From positions 1 through 64,000 of the forward strand of contig ARYC01000463.1 in the NCBI GenBank assembly GCA_000711775.1: a stretch of 64,000 nt of DNA, in the 5' to 3' direction. Origin of the DNA: Oxytricha trifallax. Lineage: Eukaryota; Ciliophora; Spirotrichea; Sporadotrichida; Oxytrichidae. The notes under the pieces are model-generated. The model did not search any database, had not been told where the DNA came from, and saw only the letters and a program-made list of their open reading frames with translations. Both the position numbers and the translations under genes were made by a program. Positions 34,501 to 42,676 of this stretch are shown one piece after another; position 1 is the first letter of the stretch, and every line of letters begins with the position of its first letter.

Positions 34501-37500
34501 AAATATAAGGAAAATTAAGATAAATAGCTAAAAATATAAGTTTAGAAAGATTAAATTCAATAAACTTCCTTATGAATCTAAGATTATAGGTGTTTGTAAT
34601 ATTTAATAATTTTAAGTTGCAATTTTTTTAACCATAAACTCTCATAAATATGCTATAATAGTTTACTTTTAACAATCAAAACTTAATTAAACTATTAAAG
34701 TAGTTTTTGTGTTTATATTTTCAGCCCACACTTAAAATCCCCAAAATCCCTTAATTGAGATTATAGTGATTGTATTTGTAAAGTAACATTAAGATTAGAT
34801 TTTATTGAGATTTAATAGATAAAATGAAGGTTTTATCTTAATTTAAAAAGTATTAAATAAATATTAGTTTAATTTAACCAAACAAATTTTATTTTTTGGT
34901 TTTGTTTTACCGTGATGGCTCTCATGGTTACTATTTCTGCTATACCTATAATTTATTGGCATGCATCTTCTTGCTTTTATGCCAAACTAATTGATTTTGA
35001 TCATACTTAGTGCCGATGTAATACATGCTTTCCTTATTATTTTTAATATTATAGCAGCAATTGCCAATATACATCTCTCCGAACTTAGTCATTACTTCCC
35101 TTCTATCTAATTGAAAAATTTCTATTGTTACCAATAATATTAGCTAAAGCTGTATTTTCTTATTGTAAAGTTCTATTAAATTCATTTTCAAATAGTTCTA
35201 AAGAGCAGAAATCTAACATAAATATTTAGGCTTCAAATCTTTATGGACATATCCAAATTCATGCAACTCCTTGACTCCGAGGTAAATTTTTCTTCTTTAA
35301 GACTTAAGTTAGCTCTATACCTATATTAAAAATTAAATTTAAATTACTAAGCTGTAATAACTTTTCTATCTATAGTTTATTGAGCAAGAGCTTCTTCTTT
35401 AACAATAATAATAAGTGATTTTAAGGTGTTAGATATCATATTTACACTTAATTTAAAAAATTTTCAAAAATTAATACTTAAAATTTTTCTATTAGACCAA
35501 TAAAGATATAATTCAAGTTGGTACTTGTGCCATTTTTACTTTTGAAAAATATTGGAACTTACCTATTAAATCCTCATTAGTTTCAGACAAGTTATTAATT
35601 AAATTTTGGTACTATTAAATTAGATTCTATTAAAATTAAACGTATTTAGAACCAGTATTAATTTAATGGAAATAAATTGATAAAATAGAGATCAATATCT
35701 GAAGTTTGTTATAGCTAATACTAACTTTATACCCGTATCTTTACAGACCTGACATCATTTAAAATTCCCATTTATAATAGTAAATTTTTAAACAATAGAA
35801 TTGAAAAGTTTTTAAATAAAAATTTGAAATTAATTAATAGGTGAAAGTAAAAAGATGAGCATTGCATTGAAAAGGGTTGAGGCTCAAGAATTGATATCAA
35901 GATTCATTTACAAAGAAGATCTTTCTTAATGCTTAATTCAACAAATTAAGGATACTTGCTACGGTCTGAAGAAATATAGTTGATTTATTCCTTCCATCTT
36001 TAGAGGTACAAAAATATCATTCTAAAAAACAATACTCTTTTATGTGAAGAAATCTTTGAAAAATGAGATTAAGTAAATTGATATTCCTAATTACTAAGAG
36101 TTCTTTGTCATTAATCGCTACGAGAACTCTATAAATGATGAAAATAAGGTATTTTGGCTCCTCACGAGAACTAAATCTCTAACAAGCTTCCAAAATGGAG
36201 TTTCTTCTTTGATTTATTTCTACTTTAAGAGAGAGAGATTAATCTAAGAGAAATCATTAAAGGAGCTCATAAGAAACTCTACTCTATTTCTTCAGAAGAT
36301 TGAAAGAATCAACAACAAGTGAGACCTGTTTTAGAAGCTTAAGCAGTATCTTTTTATCTTTAGTAAACTTTGATTCATAACCTTGTCGGTAAACCTGCAA
36401 CTGGTATATTCTTAATGAAAAAGCATGCAAAATTCCACAGAAAAAGAAAAAATAGACTATTTAATAAATTAGAAAGTCTTTTTAAAGGTATCTAATAGTC
36501 AGATTAAAATAAATATGGATACTTTTGTTTGTTCAAAATAAAGAAAAGTTGGTAGTAGTAAAGCAAAGAAGGATGAAAAGAAAGATAACTATTTAATTGT
36601 TCCTTAAATATGTGAAATTATTCATTCATTAAGTCTAAAAAAATTTTATAAGCCTTCATTCTTCCTTCTCTCTCACAGACTGTTTTCATATCTAAGCTCA
36701 CTCTCATTCAGCTAATCAAAATCAAGTTTAGTGTATCAATAGGCAAAATGTGCGAAAGTTGATACTGCAGTTATTTTTTGTCAGTAGAATTCAATTTTAT
36801 TAAACAATGGACAAAGGGAACGTTGTAATCAGGAGATATTTATAACTATTTATAAGCTTCCTTAGACACTTTTGTCTTATAACCAGTGGAAATTTTTTCA
36901 ACAAATTCTTAAACTTTGTAATTAACTCGAAACTTTATGCAAGAACTCTATATACTATTCTCGCTTGAAAGAGTGAGGATCAATGACACAACTTTCTAAG
37001 CTTGAATCTTCGCTTATTCTGGTTAAAATAAGCATATGAGAGTTATTTGTAATTACCCTCTACATTTAATCATAAATATAGGTTAAATTCAAACTATAAA
37101 ATGACATCTTAAAGTCAACACTCTCTTCACTGCCAACAGTCTTGAAGACAATGAATAAATATTGGCTATATTTTATGGAGAATTACTCATATATGGAAAC
37201 TTGAGATGAAAATTCACAGCTTGTAGTCTTATTTAAATTTTGCCCAATACTTTAATGTTTTAGAATCATAGAGGTAGGCAATATGAGTTTGAGAGAACTT
37301 TTATTTTCTTGCATGATGTTTTCAAGTGCGTAAGTTATAATGCTTAATAGTTTTCAGGCAGTGATACCTAATATTTGAGGCATCCTTGTGTACTAATTTT
37401 GCTATACCTGCATAATTTTGCATTGTTTTAGTTTAGTTTTTATATTTACTCGCATCAAACTTAAGCTTAAGCAGTAAATCGGGTAATGTTCTCCTTAGGG

Positions 37501-39956
37501 GGGGGGCAACATAAAATTTTATAATAGCTTTTTTTCTTAATTCAATCAATATCAAGTATTTTTTTATAACCCATTTATTTAGTTATATAGAGCCTCAATT
37601 ATGATTTCTAAATCCCAGAGAAGTCATGACATTTGATTTTCATTCACACTTATTGATATAGAATGAGTATATTATATAAAAATTATAATATGAAAATAGA
37701 AAATTTTATTGATTTTATTATTTAAATTAATTGAGTTTATTTATATTACAAACTCTTACCTTAACTATGAAATACTACAGTCAGCACTCAATAAATCATA
37801 TTATGTATGATTAGAGCTAATACAAAAATGAATTTAAGCATAAAATTTATAAACTCAATTAATTTAAATAATAAAATCAATAGAATTTTGTATTTTACAT
37901 GACAATTATTATACAATATAATCATTCTATATCAATAAATGTGAATAAAAAATCATAAGACATGACTCTTCTGGTATTTAGAAATCATAATTGAGGTTTT
38001 ATATAACTTAATAAATTGGTTATAAAAAGATGCTTGATATTAATTGAAATGAGAAAAAAGCTTATTATATTATTTTATGTTGCCCCTCTTAGGAGAGCAT
38101 TACCAAGCAAATCTAAATATTTCTGATTAAAAATAGACCTCAGATTTCAAAAATTTCTATTTCTCATTAATTAAATTGGTATCATTTTACAACTAACCCT
38201 AATAAGACCTCAACATTGCCCAACTAATCAAATCACAAAAACATTTAATAAACGGGTTTGGATTTTTGACTGAGAATCTAATGCATTCAATGCAAAAATC
38301 GTAGTCACAAGTCTCACAACGATACCTATCTACTCCACGAGTTTAATAAAAGTTGCAGATACCATCTATGCACTTTGTTCCAAAAATAGAGCGAGTTATA
38401 CAAGGTCCCCATCCATCTTCACTTTCTATAGGTCCCTTCAATATATATTGAAAATCAATAGAATTTACTAGAGAATAAATCACTTAAATATAATTATTCA
38501 CTATATAATTTACTTCTTTTTTATTTTTAGTAAATGCACACCTATGAGTTATTAGGTTAAGATCTCCAGAAGGAATTTCGGTTTTAGCAAATGGTTTAGT
38601 GTGCTTAATGTGGGTAATTTTGCAAAGCTTAAACTCCTTATATTATATATGATGGTAGTTATCATGAGCCAGATGCCAAAGCTGGACTTCCCACCATACG
38701 GACAGCCCTATTGGGGAGTTGATGAAGGTATCAAAAGTCAAAGTGGGAAAATATCTGATTATACTGTATGGCTGAATTTAGCCCCAGTATTAATTTCTGA
38801 ACAGCAGTGAATAATAATAAAAACTCACTAAATTAATTTTACTTCAATTTAATAAATAAGCTTTTAAATTACTCTCTTGTTTCGTCGTATTCTCCATCTA
38901 AAAAGTTTCCAGAAATTGTTGATCTTTGTTCGCTTATTTTACCATTAAGGTATTAAACATATTTTAAATTTACAAATATTTTTAATTTCTTAAAAATTAT
39001 TGTTATGTATTAGTAATTTCCTCTTTAATTGATTTTTAACTTAACAAGGCTATTTTAAGAATCTATTTAACCTGTTATTAAAAAATCAGTTCCATATCCA
39101 CCAATGTAATTCCTTATAATGACTAATGCCTTGAGATTGTAGTTAGTAATTTATTAAAATATATATTTAAAAAAAGACATTCTCGATAATTATTATACAG
39201 AGGAAACTCATTAGATCATAATTTAAAATATAAATTAAAAATAAAAATAAAAATTTAATTCTAGTTAATAATAGCCTTGTTAGGTCTTTTACTATATCCC
39301 CACCACTAGTCTTTCAAGTTTATGGGATCTAAGGCTGCCTTTGCACAATCTTGGCAGAATACAATGTCATTAACCTTACTGAAGTAAGCTTAAAGGGTTT
39401 GAGATGCCAAAAAGTTGTTTTCTCCAAGTTTGCAATCACTTTTCAAGATTAGTCCACCATCACAAGTAAATCCTTCTGATTTTGTGCTCAAATGCAAGTC
39501 TTCTTCTATAAAAGGAAGATTGATAGTCTTTTCAGATTGATCTACTCTATTTTAAATAAAAAATAATAATTATTAAGAAATTACATTTAAAAAAATAAGT
39601 TCTTACTTTTTGCAATAATTAGTATGAATCAATGATAATTATTAATAACAAATATATATTAATTATAATTATTCAATAATTGAGATCATATTTTTAAATT
39701 GTTATATTTAATTAATTCTCCGAAAATTAAAAAAAATTGAAATATATCAAGCTCTCTCTCTCTCAAATAAAAAGTTTGATTTTAATTTTTTTTTTTTAAT
39801 TATTTAAAGGACGAACAATTACAAGTTATTTTAGTAAAAAGAGTATAACATAATATATGAATTTTACTAAATCTTGCTCAGAGATTAAATGGTTTTATCA
39901 TTATCAATAATTCCAACATTAGAAGTTTGATTAGGATTTTGGCACAAATTTCCCAT
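14625..39956 (-). CDS. Gene B: paralog of gene A spread over 25 kb
   Basis: Minus strand, ATG 39956-39954 to TGA 14627-14625. Coding blocks, 5' to 3': 39885-39956 (MGNLCQNPNQTSN), 39275-39550 (GFTCDGG, FCQDCAKAALD, QWWGYSKRP), 39015-39145 (NYIGGYGTDFLITG), 38876-38950, 38540-38636 (LCKITHIKHTKPF, HRCAF), 38269-38450 plus 34720-34732 plus 19728-19793 (one MDS broken twice by TBEs: RFSVWAEN, ILNQSTQTWTGFY), 19367-19455 (MTFEKLVIASGVILGKG), 15195-15300 (INGYQKGLKIKYIKKYHG) and 14625-14700 (DDFELHLQV). Each block aligns in order with gene A, and together they give a complete protein with nothing repeated or missing. Function unknown; same Cys-rich pattern as gene A. Confidence 0.85.
15362..16640 (+). 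mobile_element. LINE fragment: endonuclease plus partial reverse transcriptase
   Basis: Plus strand, with Gln-recoded stops. An APE-type endonuclease end is visible: VAGDLNFVAE, TAIDVIFPSS and SDHELELDWYN (GDLN and SDH are the family signatures). Then comes the connecting region and the start of the reverse transcriptase: RPIAMSSAKRKLLES, QIGFRPMAQMGQ and WYIDITSAFPS. The catalytic YADD part is missing, with the 3' tail following directly. The tail includes GGGCTTGACCCTTA and ends in an (ATT)n run. It is frameshifted and truncated at both ends. Confidence 0.82.
16536..16579 (+). repeat. (ATT)n microsatellite, LINE tail
   Basis: ATT/TTA triplets repeated about a dozen times at the 3' end of the LINE fragment, as at the LINE end near 53684-53706. 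The shared tail suggests an ATT-tailed LINE family. Confidence 0.85.
17248..17859. repeat. Foldback element FB1
   Basis: Two arms of about 269 bp (17248-17516 and 17591-17859) that are reverse complements with only a few differences, around a 74-bp AT-rich centre. No terminal motif shared with TBEs or with the TATTGTAGG MITE. No coding capacity. Confidence 0.92.
19233..19307 (+). repeat. Short tandem repeat, about 26-bp unit, three copies
   Basis: Units of the type TGTGACTGGAARGCRTCGGA followed by TGTTC; two near-perfect copies and a third decayed (TGTGACAGGAATTCATC). GC-richer than its surroundings. It lies close to the border of the 4-kb IES. Confidence 0.75.
19794..20235 (+). pseudogene. 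TBE 42-kDa transposase, N-terminal remnant (TBE-6)
   Basis: After the terminal repeat the sequence aligns with the start of the TBE-1 transposase at DNA level: GATTTCTGTTTCTGTCGCAA versus GATTTATTGTTTAAGTTGCG, then GGTAGCTTCATAAA versus GGCTACTGCATAAA. Frames are broken. The same segment recurs at 40199-40546. The catalytic part is not directly joined; FB2 and a MITE follow. Confidence 0.75.
20249..21022. repeat. Foldback element FB2
   Basis: Arms of about 310 bp (20249-20562 and 20713-21022), nearly identical in reverse complement, with a 150-bp AT-rich centre. The arms include AACCTCGCCCACTTCTCAC. Non-coding. Confidence 0.92.
21088..21509. repeat. Foldback MITE, copy 3
   Basis: Ends TATTGTAGGAATACA and TTTCTACAATA. 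The inner arms pair over CTGGACTTTAGGATTGGCGG and CTCTATCGCATCATAGAAGTG. 422 bp, like copy 1 (also 422 bp). Non-coding. Confidence 0.9.
21590..22350 (+). pseudogene. TBE 42-kDa transposase, C-terminal two thirds (TBE-4)
   Basis: Catalytic core on plus: HADQAVFTF, IIASRLML...; FVDNLSVHKTKDLRNEYE and VLYIPYSPQFNRIELFWGLL. The first Asp, second Asp and Glu of the DDE triad are all present, but in different frames. The N-terminal DNA-binding part is missing. It converges with the 22-kDa gene, as in the other copies. Confidence 0.82.
22392..23040 (-). pseudogene. TBE 22-kDa protein (TBE-4)
   Basis: Minus strand. Readable blocks are EGTKISFLKALLSEEKNAF, IEIPNYPELSATNLYDDAM and VLYLPSKLQLSNKLPE, ending GTKRRN and a Lys-rich tail with TGA at 22392-22394. 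A TGA and frame changes break the centre. The extreme N-terminus is not recognisable. Function unknown. Confidence 0.78.
23060..23815 (-). other. GC-richer insertion of unknown origin in TBE-4
   Basis: Compositionally distinct block between the 22-kDa start and the TBE spacer that resumes near 23870. On minus a frame stays open for over 100 codons if TAA/TAG are Gln (QKKLGNNTAQDNRRR, KVLPTQQSKQLVFAERGF, ERGNWIAKSQFMII). A second frame is open at 23395-23589. I do not recognise either. It could be the 3' part of a LINE or a germline-limited gene. Confidence 0.45.
24456..24483. repeat. (TA)n microsatellite
   Basis: TA repeated about 12 times immediately upstream of the GC-rich cluster; a shorter TATATATATA run follows at 24548-24558. 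Confidence 0.85.
24598..25032 (+). CDS. Unrecognised GC-rich ORF 1 inside TBE-4
   Basis: ATG at 24598 to TGA at 25030-25032, 144 codons, with one TAA and one TAG that must be Gln. Roughly half GC, unlike the surrounding DNA, with codon third positions rich in C/G. The protein starts MLRPENQLSHRIILFLSSSS, is helical-looking and acidic (AYLKEMERDLTREATM) and ends VRDGGPP. No family recognised. It lies in the TBE spacer between the 22- and 57-kDa genes, so it is probably a passenger or a nested element. It could be one MDS or exon of a longer gene with ORFs 2-4. Confidence 0.6.
25044..25650 (+). CDS. Unrecognised GC-rich ORF 2 inside TBE-4
   Basis: Frame open from 25044 to a TGA at about 25648-25650 except for one TGA near 25217-25219, which lies inside a CTCAAG...CTTGAG palindrome. 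Eight or more TAA/TAG codons are read as Gln. Ser/Pro/Lys-rich and probably disordered: NDQEFLKKPSKKPADK, FIRAPPRPVMHSPSRISSS, STWAGSPAPSTIPWSPSPPE. It is in a different frame from ORF 1. Either a frameshift, a short IES or an intron separates them. Function unknown. Confidence 0.5.
25732..25890 (+). CDS. Unrecognised GC-rich ORF 3 inside TBE-4
   Basis: After an AT-rich gap (25690-25730) that ends TTATAG, a frame reads IERNFTKACAVCPENPNSS then QVRPSSSTFAKKLEDRKV and TGA at 25888-25890. The gap looks like an intron 3' end or an IES. It reads like a protein C-terminus. Confidence 0.45.
25984..26330 (+). CDS. Unrecognised GC-rich ORF 4 inside TBE-4
   Basis: Opens after AT-rich 25900-25995, which also ends in TTATAG. 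It reads NGVLPLHQTLAERPTPELPR, then SGKQYIPPFDSIVDEVEAAP, AWHWFFSVSPTYQQRL and TGA at 26328-26330. Includes consecutive TAG TAA read as Gln Gln. No family recognised. Composition matches ORFs 1-3, so the four are probably parts of one unit. Confidence 0.5.
26527..27976 (+). CDS. TBE 57-kDa zinc-finger/kinase protein (TBE-4), nearly intact
   Basis: ATG 26527 (MSTDLQRRAALLEQSQF). C2H2 fingers: YQCKECNKVFPYKSTYKRH (about residues 85-110) and YVCEFCEKPYSHTRDLKVH. A frame change near 26990-27050 moves to the frame open from 26981 to TGA 27974-27976. The kinase domain there has VHRDLKPENIMM (catalytic loop), IIDFNRAQRL in place of the usual DFG, GTPGYFPERE (activation and APE-like segment) and DTQWDIWAL. 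The same DFNR motif appears in other TBE copies, so it is a family trait. Role unknown; the fingers may bind TBE ends. It ends about 155 bp before the terminus. Best preserved 57-kDa copy here. Confidence 0.88.
28133..29400. other. AT-rich spacer between TBE-4 and the TBE-6 57-kDa gene
   Basis: About 1.3 kb, very AT-rich. No protein-like frame in the ciliate code and no inverted repeat noticed. By position it should be the decayed middle of TBE-6, where the 22-kDa gene would lie, but nothing of it can be read. Confidence 0.45.
29726..31169 (-). pseudogene. TBE 57-kDa zinc-finger/kinase protein (TBE-5)
   Basis: ATG at 31169 (MSANILRKTTALPSN) to TGA 29728-29726. Kinase N-lobe blocks MDHQYAYKVYIFIYLLSDDK and KYLIKLDAVLLVKDHVAFRL are clear. 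The C-lobe frame is open over QWDVWALAAIIIECDMPR to LPHDPKVHFE. Several frame changes lie between, including at the catalytic loop. Spacer 31170-31730 contains GTACGTAC-type repeats and the conserved GGTTGACCTCCTAT block. Confidence 0.82.
31733..32508 (+). pseudogene. TBE 22-kDa protein (TBE-5), 3' frameshifts
   Basis: ATG 31733 (MESMNDAMKRVQAQELIQRF). The frame is open with Gln recoding for about 190 codons: YVVGLFLPTMVGTKISFLRA, IPNYPEISVTNLYDDAM, YLPTKKQLSNKLPERNYFFG and GIKISESWLQELQKHPY. A frame change then leads to TGA near 32302-32304; the conserved tail (DTGIFLIEE; SKRRNLGGGK) continues in other frames to TGA 32506-32508. Function unknown; Lys-rich C-terminus. Confidence 0.85.
32515..33525 (-). 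pseudogene. TBE 42-kDa transposase (TBE-5)
   Basis: Minus-strand DDE transposase. Start region MMKSIQI/DLVFKLR near 33520, then EYIDLVFKLR-like sequence. Catalytic blocks occur around 33055 (HPDEVVFTLNIF), 32800 (ILFVDNLSPHKTK) and 32690 (GIQFYWGILKGHY), with the second Asp clear. Frame changes separate the blocks. The 22-kDa gene faces it tail to tail. Confidence 0.78.
34895..35345 (-). pseudogene. TBE 57-kDa protein remnant (TBE-7)
   Basis: Only the part around the kinase catalytic loop remains (FGYVHKDLKPKYL and, nearer the terminus, QLVWHKSKKMHAN). The zinc fingers and N-lobe are deleted; spacer sequence follows directly at about 35345. Non-functional. Confidence 0.7.
35855..36614 (+). 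pseudogene. TBE 22-kDa protein (TBE-7)
   Basis: ATG 35855 (MSIALKRVEAQELISRF, Gln-recoded). Further blocks in shifting frames: GTKISF, IPNYQEFFV, NKLPKWSFFF and LREIIKGAHKKLYSISSED, ending at TGA 36612-36614. Decayed. Confidence 0.75.
36620..38190 (-). pseudogene. TBE 42-kDa transposase (TBE-7), split by FB3
   Basis: Minus-strand transposase. The C-terminal catalytic part (around 36700-37100) and middle (37100-37480) are readable but frameshifted. The N-terminal stretch lies on the far side of FB3 (38105-38190). Confidence 0.72.
37482..38104. repeat. Foldback element FB3 in the TBE-7 transposase
   Basis: Arms begin GGTAATGTTCTCCTTAGG and end with the inverse (CTTAGGAGAGCATTACC). Left arm about 37482-37740, right arm about 37850-38104. 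A G8 tract lies near the left end. The flanks share AAGCA(GT)AAATC, a probable imperfect target duplication. Confidence 0.88.
38655..38816 (+). CDS. Small plus-strand ORF inside an IES of gene B
   Basis: GC-richer than typical IES DNA. Reads SQMPKLDFPPYGQPYWGVDE, then SQSGKISDYTVWLNLAPVL to TGA at about 38808-38810. The same IES in gene A (8671-8756) is short and lacks it. It could be an MDS of another gene embedded in this IES, or a chance frame. No family recognised. Confidence 0.35.
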
Positions 39957-40198
39957 AGTATATGAATCTTTTTGTTTTAAGTTTAATAATACTTTAATTT
40001 TATTCAATAGAAATTTAACAAATTATTTTTGGATGGAGTAAAAGTAAATTAGATATTAATTTGATTTTATGTAATCTATCAGAAAATATTTTATAATTCT
40101 CGAAATTAATATAACTTTAATATTTATAATTTCAAAATATAGGATGACAAAAGGCTTTTTTTAAAAGAATGTAAATTTTAAATATTAAAAAAAACATT

Positions 40199-40546
40199 CA
40201 AAACCTTTAAATAGCAGTTTGATAGATAAAAGTAGACTGATTAAGAATACTTTATTATTATTTTGATATGGCTTATATAGAGGTTTAAAGTTAAACATAA
40301 GTATTTATTATTTATGACAGTAAGTTTATAGATTTCTGTTTCTGTCGCAATATTTATGTGAAGATTATAGTGATAAACTCAAACTGATTCTTATTTACAT
40401 TTCTATAACACGGTAGCTTCATAAAAACTTTCTTATACTGTTAAGTATCACTGCCAGTTAACTTTGAATTTGAAAAGATAGCAATATCTAAATAAGACAA
40501 AGAGACACTTAAAATTATAGTTACATCATTTGACTATCTTATTAAT
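40199..40546 (+). mobile_element. TBE terminal fragment (42-kDa side), second copy of the 19794 segment
   Basis: Starts CAAAACC after ATT and matches 19794-20165 over more than 300 bp with few differences (GATAGATA...AGACTGATTAAGAATACTT; CTGTTTCTGTCGCAATATTT). It holds the decayed start of a 42-kDa transposase gene. TBE-8 is inserted at its end (ATCTTATTAAT), matching ATCTTATTAATGATAAG of the TBE-1 gene. The remainder beyond TBE-8 is not readable. Confidence 0.78.
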
Positions 40547-40891
40547 AAAAACCCCAAAACCACTGAAGATGTTTGATTGAGTTTTTGAATGATATATGTG
40601 TACAAATTAAGCATACTTATTTTAGCGTTTTTACAGGTTTTATGTAGGGGATTAGGGTTTAAATGTTATGTAAATTAATATGTTTTAGAGGATTTTTATT
40701 TTGGATATTCAAAAGTACTTTGGCATTATGAGGCAACTTTATAATTTTATTTCATCTATCAAACTTACAATCTAGTAATTTTTATGCTCTACTCTATGGT
40801 TAGCCTTTATGATTATTTACTCAGCCATATCTCTCATTTTACCTTATATTTTATTCTATTCTAGATAGTCCTGAATTCTCTGCTTTGAATA

Positions 40892-40892
<1 letters not shown>

Positions 40893-40932
<40 letters not shown>

Positions 40933-40933
40933 T

Positions 40934-40968
<35 letters not shown>

Positions 40969-40970
40969 TA
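40893..40970. repeat. (TC)n microsatellite in the TBE-8 57-kDa gene
   Basis: About 78 bp of TC dinucleotides with a few TTTC interruptions, within the 3' part of the 57-kDa gene. Confidence 0.95.
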
Positions 40971-41489
40971 CATCTGTAGTATTCATTTCATGGCATATCT
41001 CATCAATAGTTATTGCTGCTAAAACATAAATATCCCACTATATACAACCATCTCTTCAGTAAACCCTCACTGGAAAGTATCCAGAAGTACCATAAAAATT
41101 GACATGTCCGAAAGCTTAAACTCTAAATGATCTGTTGAAATCGATTATTACTAAACTCAGAGAGGTGAAAATATTTTTAGGCTTCAAGTCTTTATGTACT
41201 TATCGTAATGTGTGCAGCTCTTCAATACCTTTGCAAAACATTCGTAAGAATAATATTGAGTTACTTTAAAATTCTTTAAACTTAAATACAATCTCTCATT
41301 GTCATTTGGTAGAGAGTTTGACCAAGCAAGATTGCATCAAACTAAATTATATGCCTGATATCTTAACTTCTTTGATTAGCTAATACTTGATATTCACTTA
41401 CAAATTCTATTTGAAACTTTTCATCACATCTGAAGTAATTCAATGGATATATCTTGTATGAAGAAAAGAATTTCAGTTATTATCTGTTT

Positions 41490-41922
41490 TAACCGAGAAA
41501 TCCCTCCCCACCCAATACCGAGATACCCCTCCCCATACCCCCTACCCACTCTAAACTAAGAACCCCTCCCCACCAAATCCTGATAACCATCACCTCTAAC
41601 TTTCCTTCACTATTTTTGATTTTGTAGCATTTTCTTATAAAAGCTTTAAACCAAAATGATCTATGAACAAAGTGAATCCTATAAAATTATTGCATTTGCA
41701 TGTATTTTCGGTCCGCAAGACAAATAAAAAATTAGAAAATGCTAATTATTATGGAGGAGAGGGAAGGGCTCGGAGTGAAGAGTTAAGGATCTATTCTTAA
41801 ATAAATTATTATAATCTTATTTACAAAAAATTGCAAACATATTATATATATTAAGTTAGTGAAGGAAAGTTAGAGGTGATGGTTATCTCGGTTTAGGGTG
41901 ATGGGGAGAGATATTTCGGTTA
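41490..41922. repeat. Foldback element FB4
   Basis: Ends TAACCGAGAAATCCCTCCCC and the inverse GGGGAGAGATATTTCGGTTA. The inner parts of the arms pair over GATAACCATCACCTCTAACT. C-rich termini; the left arm repeats an ACCCCTCCCCA-type motif several times. Non-coding, in the kinase N-lobe. Confidence 0.85.
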
Positions 41923-42268
41923 GAATAACTATCTTTTTATCAAACTTTTCCTCAAGGGTAAAATAACTTTCTTTGCGTTCTCTAATGCCAATTATATTTA
42001 ATAATGGAAGCTTCAATGCTTACATTTTTAGAGTGATCTTTACTATCTTGGAAGCAGGGTTTCTTACTGCTTTAATAAGCTTACTCTTTTTCTTAACTCG
42101 TTACTCTAAAGACTCTTAAAAGTCTCTTGCCTTTCTTTTTGAAGGAAAACCTTACCTTCTCTGGATCCATATCTTCAAACTTCTTACTATGATAGCTTAT
42201 AATGTGAATTTTCAGTTCCCTTGAATGATTGTATTATTTTTTGCAGTTGTAAGAATAGAAATATTTTC

Positions 42269-42676
42269 GGGTACCCCCTCTAAAACTGGAATTTTTTTAC
42301 ACAAATCTGAAACAGATTTTGAACATTTAAAAATTAACCATAAAAAAAATATTTAATCAATTTAATGACCACTCCCCCATATAATTTGGCTATCCTAAAT
42401 AACAATTAAAAATTCTAAAAATGATTAAGGGCAATTGAAGTTCTTTGTCATTAAAAATGGGCAAGAATATGAATTTTTGGTAATATTTAAAGACAAAGAA
42501 CTTCACTTACACTTAATTATTTTTGGAATTTAATTATTTTATTGTTATCTAGGATATCAAATTATATGGGGCAGTGGTCTTTAAATTGATTAAATGTCAT
42601 TTTTATAGTTAATTTTTAAATGTTCAAAATTTGTTCGAGATTTGCGTTAAAAATTCCAGTTTTGGAGGAGGCATCC
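42269..42676. repeat. Foldback element FB5 with 8-bp target duplication
   Basis: Ends GGGTACCCCCTCTAAAACTGG (first 20 bases cited in part) pair with CCAGTTTTGGAGGAGGCATCC at the right. Flanked by exact 8-bp ATATTTTC at 42261-42268 and 42677-42684. Arms of about 190 bp include ACAAAGAACTTCA. An 8-bp duplication is typical of hAT, P or similar DNA transposons, not of TBEs. Confidence 0.9.

Larger units (their letters stand above)
29440..34560 (+). pseudogene. TBE 57-kDa protein of TBE-6, split by TBE-5
   Basis: First piece 29440-29606 aligns with the TBE-4 zinc-finger start (EQAVEVLQQPAIE versus KEVKQPAIEHQ, then the finger-1 DNA). TBE-5 then interrupts it with AAT on both sides. The second piece, 33628-34560, carries decayed kinase sequence (QMTNREFLL; RIEQYLKF). 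Multiple stops and frame changes; non-functional. It ends near the terminus at 34716. Confidence 0.72.
19794..34716. mobile_element. 14.9-kb composite TBE insertion inside one MDS of gene B (TBE-6 shell)
   Basis: Left end CAAAACCCAAAACC at 19794, a TBE 42-kDa-side terminus; right end a worn TBE 57-kDa-side terminus at about 34716. ATT flanks both ends (19791-19793, 34717-34719). Taking out the insertion with one ATT gives AEN-ILNQSTQTW in frame, matching gene A (ADQVLANTNQTW) residue for residue in length. Inside are FB2, a MITE, TBE-4, an AT-rich spacer and TBE-5, all apparently inserted later into one original TBE. Confidence 0.82.
34733..38268. mobile_element. TBE-7, inserted in the same MDS of gene B
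   Basis: Left end TAAAATCCCCAAAATCCC at 34733, right end GGGTTTGGATTTTTG at 38268, both worn. Target copies ACT at 34730-34732 and 38269-38271. Removal with one ACT gives FSVWAEN in frame in gene B. The 57-kDa gene is mostly deleted; the 42-kDa gene is interrupted by FB3. Confidence 0.92.

Noticed and set aside
40893..40970. (TC)n run considered as a regulatory tract
   Set aside because: Within a decayed TBE gene; a simple microsatellite explains it.
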